Part shown: positions 57,703 through 64,000 of the stretch, in pieces
How the letters are laid out: each line of letters opens with the position of its first letter
Numbering within the stretch: position 1 is the first letter of the stretch
Assembly (NCBI RefSeq): GCF_003946485.1
Contig: NZ_RHOJ01000006.1
Span: 1 to 64,000 of the forward strand
DNA from: Lacticaseibacillus jixianensis
GTDB lineage: Bacteria > Bacillota > Bacilli > Lactobacillales > Lactobacillaceae
Reading direction: 5' to 3'
DNA: 64,000 nt
Made by a program: the position numbers and the translations under genes
Notes under the pieces: model-generated
What the model was told of the DNA's origin: nothing
Database searches by the model: none
Seen by the model: the letters and a program-made list of their open reading frames with translations, nothing else

Positions 57703-58442
57703 ACCGGTTCTTCACGAGCCACAAGCTGGTCAGCGGGCAAACGCTGACGCTTGAGCCGGCGATCCAAAAGCACGCCATTCAGGTGCTCAGGCTGCAGCCG
57801 GGGGCGCTGATTGAGGTGGTTGGTCCGGACGCGCAGCCTTATACGGCGGCGATCGTGGCGGCAGCACCCTTGACGGTCCAGGTGCAGGCGGCCTTGAGTC
57901 GGCAGAGTGAACTGCCGGTGAAGGTCCACCTGATCTGCGGCGTGCCCAAGGGGGATAAGGCCGAGCTGATCGTGCAGAAGGCCACCGAGCTGGGCGCCTT
58001 TGCCATCAGCTTTTTCAACAGCGAGTGGGCCACGGCCAAGTGGGACGGCAAGCGGGTCGCCAAAAAGCTGGTCCGCCTGCAGACGATCGCCCAAGGGGCG
58101 GCGGAACAATCGCACCGGAGTGTCGTCCCGCGCATTGATGTGGTAACATTAAACGAAACCACCCAGCTGCCGGCCGCTGCGAAGCTCGTCGCGTACGAGG
58201 AGAGCGCCAAGGCCGGCGAGCGCAGTGTGCTCGTGCAGACGCTTGAACAGCGCCCGACCAGCCTGCTGGTGGTCTTTGGTCCGGAAGGCGGCCTGAGCCC
58301 GGCCGAGGTCGCGCGCCTGGCGGCCGCCGGGTTTCAGCCGGCCGGCCTGGGGCCGCGGATCTTGCGGACCGAAACGGCACCACTATATCTGCTCAGCGCC
58401 GTATCCGTGCTCAGCGAATTGCAGGGAGATAAGAATGAGTAA
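57699..58442 (+). CDS. rsmE: 16S rRNA m3U1498 methyltransferase
   Basis: SPOUT-fold methyltransferase. 247 residues from the ATG at 57699 after AGGAGG. The knot region has VFGPEGGLSPAEVARLAAAG and LGPRILRTETAPLYLLSAV; KGDKAELIVQKATELGA precedes it. prmA-rsmE order is typical. Confidence 0.95.
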   Translation: MNRFFTSHKLVSGQTLTLEPAIQKHAIQVLRLQPGALIEVVGPDAQPYTAAIVAAAPLTVQVQAALSRQSELPVKVHLICGVPKGDKAELIVQKATELGAFAISFFNSEWATAKWDGKRVAKKLVRLQTIAQGAAEQSHRSVVPRIDVVTLNETTQLPAAAKLVAYEESAKAGERSVLVQTLEQRPTSLLVVFGPEGGLSPAEVARLAAAGFQPAGLGPRILRTETAPLYLLSAVSVLSELQGDKNE

Positions 58443-58758
58443 AGTCAAAGCCTGGTTGAGGACCCCTTCAGCCCTGATCATTATTTTAAGTATCATCGCG
58501 ACCATGGTCCTGCCGTGGGCGTTCACGCTGCTGCACATCCACGTGGCGGTGCGGATCTTAGTGCTGTGGATCCTCATCGACATGGGCCTGGCCCTGTGGT
58601 TCGGCCGGCTGATGAGCGGCTACCACCTGGGCTGGTGGCTGAGTCTGGTCCTGCCAGTGTGCTTTGGCATCATGGTCCTGGTGCGCTTTGCCAACTACGG
58701 CTACTGGTTCGTGCCGGTCTACTGGCTGCTCACGATGCTCGCTTGGACCCGTGACTAG
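58435..58758 (+). CDS. Hypothetical membrane protein
   Basis: 107 residues with three to four membrane helices (~13-33, ~38-58, ~64-85, ~88-103). No family recognised. It overlaps rsmE by 8 bases and has GGGAGATAAG before its ATG, so it is the last gene of the prmA transcript. Confidence 0.65.
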   Translation: MSKVKAWLRTPSALIIILSIIATMVLPWAFTLLHIHVAVRILVLWILIDMGLALWFGRLMSGYHLGWWLSLVLPVCFGIMVLVRFANYGYWFVPVYWLLTMLAWTRD

Positions 58759-58774
58759 TTTTTTTTCGCAAGAT

Positions 58775-58783
58775 TGGTATACT
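58775..58783 (+). promoter_or_regulatory. Extended -10 promoter of relA
   Basis: TGGTATACT, an extended -10 box; no good -35 box. Confidence 0.55.
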
Positions 58784-58804
58784 CAAGGCTAAGAAACTCT
58801 GCAT

Positions 58805-58828
58805 GGCACGTTTCCGGCGTGCTTTTTT
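58805..58828 (+). terminator. Terminator-like hairpin in the relA leader
   Basis: The short stem GCACG/CGTGC followed by T6, about 20 bases after the expected start of the relA transcript. It may attenuate relA or may terminate the upstream operon. Confidence 0.55.
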
Positions 58829-58906
58829 GCTTACTAGGGCTGCGCGGCAGCCTGAACGCGGGCGGCTGCTGACTAGCTCCGGCGGCGCGCGAGAAAGGGG
58901 ACCATC

Positions 58907-61132
58907 ATGGCAGAAGAACCAGAATTGACGCAGGATCAAGTCATGGCGATGTGCGCCAAGTACATGAATGACGAACACCTAGCGTTTGTGAAGAAGGCCT
59001 ATGATTTTGCGGCGTACGTGCACAAGGACCAGCGCCGCAAGTCGGGGGAGCCTTACATTATCCATCCCATTCAGGTGGCCGGGATCTTAGCCGACCTGAA
59101 AATGGACCCGATCACGGTGGCGTCGGGTTACCTGCACGACGTGGTGGAAGACACCAACATCACTTTGGGCGACATTCAGGAAGTGTTCGGCCAGGAAACG
59201 GCGGTCATTGTCGACGGCCTGACCAAGCTGAGCAAAGTGACCTATGTGGCCCACAAGGATGAGCTGGCCGAGAACCACCGCAAAATGTTGCTGGCGATGG
59301 CCAAGGACATGCGAGTGATCCTGGTCAAGCTGGCCGACCGGCTCCACAACATGCGCACGCTGATGCACCTGCGTCCGGACAAGCAGCGCCGCATCGCCAA
59401 CGAAACGCTGGAGATCTACGCCCCGCTCGCCGACCGGCTGGGCATCAGCACCATCAAGTGGGAGCTGGAGGACCTCAGTCTGCGCTACCTCAACCCGCAG
59501 CAGTACTACCGCATCGCCCAGCTGATGAAGTCTAAGCGCACCGAGCGCGAGGAATACATCGCCAAGGCCATTGTCGACATCAAAAAGGCGCTGGCCGACC
59601 TGAACATGAAGTACGAGATCTACGGCCGGCCGAAGCACATCTACTCGATCTATAAGAAGATGCGAGACAAGCACAAGCAGTTCGACGAGCTTTACGATCT
59701 GCTTGCGGTGCGGGTGATCACCCAAAACATCAAGGACTGCTACGCCGTGCTCGGCGTGATCCACACCCAGTGGAAACCGATGCCCGGCCGGTTCAAGGAC
59801 TACATTGCCATGCCTAAGGCCAACGGCTACCAGAGTCTGCACACGACCGTGATCGGGCCGATGGGCAAGCCGCTGGAGGTGCAGATCCGCACCGAGGAGA
59901 TGCACCACATCGCCGAATTCGGGGTCGCGGCGCACTGGGCGTACAAGGAAGGCCAGACCACGGAGGTCCAGTACGACAAGGCGGGCAAGCAGATCGACAT
60001 GTTCCGCGAGATCCTGGAGATCCAAGACGAGACCAACGACGCGCACGACTTCATGGACAGCGTGAAGGGCGACATTTTCACCGACCGGGTCTACGTCTTC
60101 ACGCCGCAGGGGGATGTTTACGAGTTGCCGAAGGGGTCGGTGCCGCTGGACTTTGCCTACATGGTCCACACCGAAGTCGGTAACCACAGTGTCGGCGCCA
60201 AGATCAACGGCAAGATCGTGCCCCTGAACTACCAGCTGAAAAACGGCGACATTGTGGAGATGCTGACCAACAGCAGCTCCAAGCCCAGCCGCGACTGGGT
60301 CAATATCGCCTTCACCTCGCGCGCCCGCAACAAGATCCGCCGCTACTTCAAGCAGGCGGACAAGGGGGAAAACTCCGAAAAAGGGCGCACTGAGCTTGAG
60401 CAGACCCTGACGGAAATGGGTTTTGCGCCGAAGGACTTCATGGGCCAAAAGCGGGACATGACCGATCTGCTGAAGCGGCTGAACTTCAGCACCGAAAGCG
60501 AGCTGCTCTCGGCGATCGGCTACGGTGAGTATTCGGCCAAGGTGATCGCCAACCGCCTGACGGACCGGGTGCGGCGCGAGAAGGCGGATGCGGACAAGAA
60601 GGCCAAGGAAGACGCCATTTTGGCTAATAACCAAAAGGTCACGACCATGTCCAAGGAGAAAAAGCCGGTCTCCCGCACCGAAGAGGGCGTGGTCATTGAA
60701 GGCGTTGACAACTTGCTTGTCCACCTGGCGAAGTGCTGCAGTCCCGTGCCGGGTGACCCGATCGTCGGCTACGTCACCAAGGGCCGCGGCGTCACGATCC
60801 ACCGCACGGATTGCCCGAACGTCGCCAGCACGCCGGAAATGGCCGGTCGCCTGATCGACGTCCGCTGGCAGAACATGAACGACCAAAGCCAGCTGTTCGA
60901 CACGGAGCTTGAGATTTACGGGTACAACCGCAACGGCCTCTTGAACGAGGTCCTGCAGACCCTGAACTCGCAGACCAAGAACCTGACGAACGTTAACGGC
61001 CGGGTCGATCACGACAAGATGGCCGACATTCACGTCACCGTCGGTATCCCGAACCTCGGGGCGCTATTGCACATGATGGATGCCATCAAGAACATTCCGG
61101 ATATTTACGAAGTGAAGCGGGCGCAAGGCTAG
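58907..61132 (+). CDS. relA: Bifunctional (p)ppGpp synthetase/hydrolase
   Basis: Makes and breaks the stringent-response alarmone. 741 residues. HD hydrolase domain with SGYLHDVVEDTNITL (~75-90), synthetase domain with RFKDYIAMPKANGYQSLHTT (~292-311), TGS domain ~395-455, a zinc-finger stretch with LAKCCSPVPGDPIVG, and a C-terminal ACT domain. Both catalytic halves look intact (Rel/RSH type). Start after AAAGGGG. Confidence 0.97.
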   Translation: MAEEPELTQDQVMAMCAKYMNDEHLAFVKKAYDFAAYVHKDQRRKSGEPYIIHPIQVAGILADLKMDPITVASGYLHDVVEDTNITLGDIQEVFGQETAVIVDGLTKLSKVTYVAHKDELAENHRKMLLAMAKDMRVILVKLADRLHNMRTLMHLRPDKQRRIANETLEIYAPLADRLGISTIKWELEDLSLRYLNPQQYYRIAQLMKSKRTEREEYIAKAIVDIKKALADLNMKYEIYGRPKHIYSIYKKMRDKHKQFDELYDLLAVRVITQNIKDCYAVLGVIHTQWKPMPGRFKDYIAMPKANGYQSLHTTVIGPMGKPLEVQIRTEEMHHIAEFGVAAHWAYKEGQTTEVQYDKAGKQIDMFREILEIQDETNDAHDFMDSVKGDIFTDRVYVFTPQGDVYELPKGSVPLDFAYMVHTEVGNHSVGAKINGKIVPLNYQLKNGDIVEMLTNSSSKPSRDWVNIAFTSRARNKIRRYFKQADKGENSEKGRTELEQTLTEMGFAPKDFMGQKRDMTDLLKRLNFSTESELLSAIGYGEYSAKVIANRLTDRVRREKADADKKAKEDAILANNQKVTTMSKEKKPVSRTEEGVVIEGVDNLLVHLAKCCSPVPGDPIVGYVTKGRGVTIHRTDCPNVASTPEMAGRLIDVRWQNMNDQSQLFDTELEIYGYNRNGLLNEVLQTLNSQTKNLTNVNGRVDHDKMADIHVTVGIPNLGALLHMMDAIKNIPDIYEVKRAQG

Positions 61133-61136
61133 GCGC

Positions 61137-61162
61137 AAAGCAGGCCACGCGCCTGCTTTTTG
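61137..61162 (+). terminator. Hairpin between relA and dtd
   Basis: The stem AAGCAGGC/GCCTGCTT around CACGC is followed by T5, close to the dtd RBS; partial terminator. Confidence 0.65.
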
Positions 61163-61178
61163 ATGAGGAGGAGCCGGC

Positions 61179-61634
61179 ATGAGAGCAGTACTGCAGCGCG
61201 TGAGTCAAGCCAGCGTGACGATCGAAGGGCGAACGACCGGACAGATTCAGCAGGGCTTTTTGATCCTGCTGGGGGTGGGGCCGCAGGATACGCCGGCTGA
61301 CGTCGACTGGCTGGTGAACAAGATCAGCAAGCTGCGCGTCTTCAGCGATGAACAGGGCAAGATGAACCTGGCGCTGGCCGCGGTCGGCGGCGCCGTGCTG
61401 GTGGTGTCCCAGTTCACGCTATACGCTGACGTGCGCCGCGGCAACCGGCCCAGTTTCACGGCTGCGGCCGCCCCGGCCCTTGGGCAGCGGCTTTACGAGG
61501 CGTTTTTGACCAAGTTTGAGGCCACCGGGATCCCGGTGGCGCACGGCGAATTTGGCGCGGATATGCAAGTGGCCCTGACCAACGACGGGCCAGTCACGAT
61601 ACTATTGGACACGGAGGAAACACATGCTGGTTAA
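61179..61634 (+). CDS. dtd: D-aminoacyl-tRNA deacylase
   Basis: Removes D-amino acids from mischarged tRNAs. 151 residues. [17 protein letters not shown] start, [19 protein letters not shown], and the Gly-cis-Pro active-site motif [11 protein letters not shown] at the end. ATG 61179 follows GAGGAGGAG. It overlaps the HAD gene by 11 bases. relA-dtd order is typical. Confidence 0.96.
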   Translation: MRAVLQRVSQASVTIEGRTTGQIQQGFLILLGVGPQDTPADVDWLVNKISKLRVFSDEQGKMNLALAAVGGAVLVVSQFTLYADVRRGNRPSFTAAAAPALGQRLYEAFLTKFEATGIPVAHGEFGADMQVALTNDGPVTILLDTEETHAG

Positions 61635-62262
61635 TGCAATTTGGGATTTGGATGGGACCTTGTTTGACACGTACCCGGAAATGCTGCGGGCGCTGGTCAA
61701 GACCCTGCACTACTTCGGGCAGGCAGACGTCGATCAGGCGGCACTGCTGAAAACCGTCAAGCGCGGCTCCATCACGGAAACGCTGACGACGCTTGCGCCG
61801 ACTTTGGGCGCAAAGCCGGCCGAAGTCTTGACTCACTTCCACATGCTGGAGCGCAGCCAGGTCATGATCGCCCAGCCTTACCCGGAGGTGCCGGGGGTGC
61901 TGCGCGCGATCCGCGATGCCGGGGGCATCAACCTGCTGATGACGCACCGGGACAAGTCGGCCTGGGCGCTGCTGCGGCAGGCCGGACTCAAGGACCTGTT
62001 TTTGGACGGGGTCACCTCAGATCTGGGCCTACCGCGCAAACCCGCGCCTGACGCCGTGGCCTACCTGGTGAAGGGCCATCAGCTGAACCCGGCGGTCACC
62101 GCCATGATCGGCGACCGCAAGCTGGATGTCATCGCCGGGCAAAACGCCGGGGTCAAGGGTGTGTACTTCAACGTTGACGGCCTGAACGACGCGCCGATGG
62201 CGGACCTTCAGGTGGACCATCTGGTGGATCTGCTGCCGGCGTTCAACGCGGCGCAACCGTAA
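61624..62262 (+). CDS. HAD-superfamily hydrolase
   Basis: Probable phosphatase, 212 residues. Motif I is [13 protein letters not shown] with the nucleophilic Asp, motif II is in [13 protein letters not shown], then [10 protein letters not shown] and [20 protein letters not shown] as motifs III/IV. Resembles phosphoglycolate phosphatase-like enzymes, but the substrate is not known. ATG 61624 with GGAGGAAA. Confidence 0.9.
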   Translation: MLVNAIWDLDGTLFDTYPEMLRALVKTLHYFGQADVDQAALLKTVKRGSITETLTTLAPTLGAKPAEVLTHFHMLERSQVMIAQPYPEVPGVLRAIRDAGGINLLMTHRDKSAWALLRQAGLKDLFLDGVTSDLGLPRKPAPDAVAYLVKGHQLNPAVTAMIGDRKLDVIAGQNAGVKGVYFNVDGLNDAPMADLQVDHLVDLLPAFNAAQP

Positions 62263-62309
62263 AACGCGGGTGGCGATCCCCGCAAGCAGATCGCCAGCTT
62301 TGGCACGTC

Positions 62310-62361
62310 AAAACGCCCAGGCACCGCGGTTCAACGAACCGCAGTGTCTGGGCGTTTTTTG
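62310..62361. terminator. Long terminator between convergent genes
   Basis: The ~19-bp imperfect stem AAACGCCCAG..GCGGTT/AACCGC..CTGGGCGTTT is followed by T6; it serves the HAD gene and can end the amidase transcript. Confidence 0.9.
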
Positions 62362-62387
62362 GTACGCGATGATTGATGGTTTCAGTG

Positions 62388-63713
62388 CTACTGATGATTG
62401 CCGGCCTTGAAGTAGCTGGTCAGGCCCGTGACCACGTCCTGGGCGACCTTTTGCTGGTAGCCGGCGCTTGCGATGTGCTTGAAGTCCTTATTGGTGTTAA
62501 TGTAGCCCATTTCAAGCAGGACCGCCGGCTGGGTGTTGTTGCGGATCACTTCGAAGTTGCCAAACTGGACGCCGCGGTTGGGCAGCGTGAGGTTGCCTGC
62601 AAAGGCGTGGTTCAGGTGTTTGGCCAGCTGCATGTCCTTTTTGGCGTTGTAGTAGTAGGTGGTAAAGCCCGAGGCCTCGTTGGCGTTGGCGCTGGAGTCA
62701 AAGTGCAGGGAGATGAAGGCGTCCGCGTGCGCTTTTTCCGCCACGACCGGGCGCGGAGCCAGGTCGACGAACGTGTCGCTGGTGCGGGTGTAAATGACGT
62801 TGGCGCCCTGGGCGCGAAGCGCGGCCCCAACGGCCTCGGCCATCTTCAGGGTGTAGGTCTTCTCGTACTGGCCGCTGGTCGCCATGGCCCCGGAATCGCT
62901 GCCGCCGTGACCCGGATCAAGCACGATCGTCGCTTCCGCCAGGTTGGTCGCCGCTTTTGCGGTCTTGCTGCCCGGCGTGGTGACGGTCCAGGACGCCAGG
63001 TAGCCGGTTTTGCCGCTGGCGGTTTGCACCTTGTACCACTCACTGGACTGATCCAGCACCGTCACGGTGGTGCCCTTCGGCAGCTGGGTGACCACCGGTG
63101 CGTTTAACCCGGCTGCCGAGCGCAGATTGACGCTGATGTTGGTGGTCGCTTTGATGGCGCTGACGGTCGGCTGCGGCTTAGGACTGGCCGCCTTGGTTTG
63201 CTGCGGGGAGGCGAGCGTGACGGTTTTGCCGGTCAGCGCCACCGCCCGGGTGCTGACCCACGCGGCAGTGTTCTTGTAGGCGATCTGCGTCCAGTTGCCT
63301 TCCTGGTAGATCACGTCCAGCAGGTCCCCGGCCGCCGCGGTGCCGAGCACCTTTGCGTCGGTCGCAGCGTACTGACGGATGTTCACGCCGGTTTTGACCG
63401 TGGCGGTCTTGGCGCTAGTCGTCGTCGCTTCGGTTTGGTCAACCAGCCAGGAGGCGACCCAGCCGATCTTGTTGCCGGCCAGCCGCACCTGATCCCATGC
63501 GTTTTCTTGCTTGATCACGGTCAGCTTGGTGCCACGCTGGACCTGGCCCATGAGCCCGAAAGACATCCCCGGGCCCAGCCGGACGTTCAGCACGCTGGCG
63601 CGCACGCTGATGGTGTTGCTTGCGGCCAGCACGGAGGTGGTCGCCACCGAAACGCCGATCATCAGCCCGCAGGCAAGCGCCAGCGGCCATCGCTTAAGCT
63701 GCTTAATTTTCAT
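62388..63713 (-). CDS. N-acetylmuramoyl-L-alanine amidase with SH3 repeats
   Basis: Secreted or membrane-anchored autolysin that cuts the peptide from muramic acid. 441 residues from the ATG at 63713 with GGGGGATG upstream (GTG 63728 is the alternative). Signal peptide ~1-35 (LALACGLMIGVSVATTSVLA), three bacterial SH3 domains (~38-100, ~112-170, ~195-255), then Amidase_3 with DPGHGGSDSGAM, FISLHFDSSANA and LLEMGYINTNKDF as zinc and catalytic motifs. The relA-dtd-lytH-like order before hisS is typical of Firmicutes. Confidence 0.93.
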   Translation of the reverse strand: MKIKQLKRWPLALACGLMIGVSVATTSVLAASNTISVRASVLNVRLGPGMSFGLMGQVQRGTKLTVIKQENAWDQVRLAGNKIGWVASWLVDQTEATTTSAKTATVKTGVNIRQYAATDAKVLGTAAAGDLLDVIYQEGNWTQIAYKNTAAWVSTRAVALTGKTVTLASPQQTKAASPKPQPTVSAIKATTNISVNLRSAAGLNAPVVTQLPKGTTVTVLDQSSEWYKVQTASGKTGYLASWTVTTPGSKTAKAATNLAEATIVLDPGHGGSDSGAMATSGQYEKTYTLKMAEAVGAALRAQGANVIYTRTSDTFVDLAPRPVVAEKAHADAFISLHFDSSANANEASGFTTYYYNAKKDMQLAKHLNHAFAGNLTLPNRGVQFGNFEVIRNNTQPAVLLEMGYINTNKDFKHIASAGYQQKVAQDVVTGLTSYFKAGNHQ

Positions 63714-63749
63714 CTTGTCATCCCCCACCAGTAAAGTGCCACTAGGCTG

Positions 63750-63758
63750 ATTATACCA
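63750..63758 (-). promoter_or_regulatory. Extended -10 promoter of the amidase
   Basis: Minus-strand TGGTATAAT, about 37 bases before the start codon. Confidence 0.6.
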
Positions 63759-63807
63759 AAACTGGTCCGTGAAAACGGTTCGCGATCGGTTTTTTCTGCC
63801 CGGACCG

Positions 63808-63836
63808 TTGACAAGTTACTGAAAACAACGTAGGCT
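63808..63836 (+). promoter_or_regulatory. Promoter of the T-box transcript
   Basis: Consensus TTGACA (63808-63813) and TAGGCT (63831-63836) with 17 bases between. Confidence 0.65.
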
Positions 63837-63839
63837 TGA

Positions 63840-64000
63840 CTCAAATACAAAGCGCCAATGAGGAAGCAGGATAGGTCATTGTGAAGCGACCCGGAGATGG
63901 TGAAAGCCGGGACCGACCGAAAAGACACTTCTGAGGCTGACGAGCTCCGGTTGCCACCGTTATGGCTGAGTTAAATGCAAGGTGGTACCGTGTCCGCACC
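63840..64000 (+). ncRNA. T-box riboswitch (partial), probably for hisS-aspS
   Basis: The T-box sequence AAGGTGGTACCGTG is at 63979-63992, the antiterminator side that pairs with the tRNA acceptor end. Stem I lies before it, with AAAAGACACTTCTGAGG (from 63920) as the likely specifier region: GAC (Asp) at 63924-63926 overlapping CAC (His) at 63926-63928. The terminator and the synthetase gene are beyond the edge. From the relA-dtd-amidase order I expect hisS-aspS next. Confidence 0.85.

Noticed and set aside
59087-61033. 648-residue minus-strand open frame opposite relA
   Set aside because: Shadow of relA with no start signal and no recognisable domain.

Overview
This window looks like a chromosome segment of a high-GC member of the Lactobacillaceae (a Lacticaseibacillus-like lactic acid bacterium is my best guess; the genus is inferred, not proven). 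The reasons are Firmicutes-type ribosome binding sites, a Gram-positive PolC, the order rpsB-tsf-pyrH-frr-uppS-cdsA-rseP-proS-polC-rimP-nusA-ylxR-ylxQ-infB-rbfA-truB-ribF, the hrcA-grpE-dnaK-dnaJ-lepA block, the relA-dtd-amidase-T-box order, and a CIRCE operator. No prophage, CRISPR array or replication origin was seen. The only insertion sequence is an IS1182-type transposase cut by the left edge.

Layout. 1-1.1 kb: the transposase. 1.1-7.2 kb: rpsP-khpA, then rimM-trmD, then a sigma factor/DUF4179 pair and a large palindrome that separate trmD from rplS, then small proteins of the DUF896 and YneF families. 7.4-10.9 kb: a heterodimeric ABC exporter. 11.4-13.8 kb: the acetoin genes alsS-alsD. 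13.9-18.1 kb: an acetyltransferase, plsC plus an amino-acid permease (minus strand), a TrmN6-like methyltransferase with a GIY-YIG protein, and a GNAT gene broken by one stop codon. 18.1-46.0 kb: translation, lipid and cell-envelope genes, replication, translation initiation, RNA modification and heat shock. 46-52.4 kb: lepA, two minus-strand small genes, recJ and apt. 52.4-58.8 kb: a tRNA deacylase, small proteins, tRNA-Ser(CGA), an alkyladenine glycosylase, DUF3013, prmA and rsmE. 58.9-64 kb: relA, dtd, a HAD phosphatase, an SH3/amidase autolysin and a T-box leader that runs off the right edge.

The most unusual feature is a family of about 125-bp intergenic repeats, with at least eleven full or variant copies at six loci (near 2.3, 3.8, 11.0, 20.1, 36.7-37.2 and 48.6-49.0 kb). 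Every locus starts within about 10 bases of the T-run of an intrinsic terminator, and every copy points the same way as the genes around it. The copies differ in sequence, but the differences compensate: both arms of an outer, a middle and an inner stem change together, so each copy keeps a long hairpin. I know no name for this family. It could be a mobile palindromic element that targets terminators, or a structured RNA or leader made from read-through transcripts.

Other points worth checking are a 160-bp palindrome upstream of rplS, short terminator-like hairpins in the rimP and relA leaders, a structured rpsB leader, two operator-like repeats upstream of alsS, and a T-box whose GACAC sequence could present both an Asp and a His codon.
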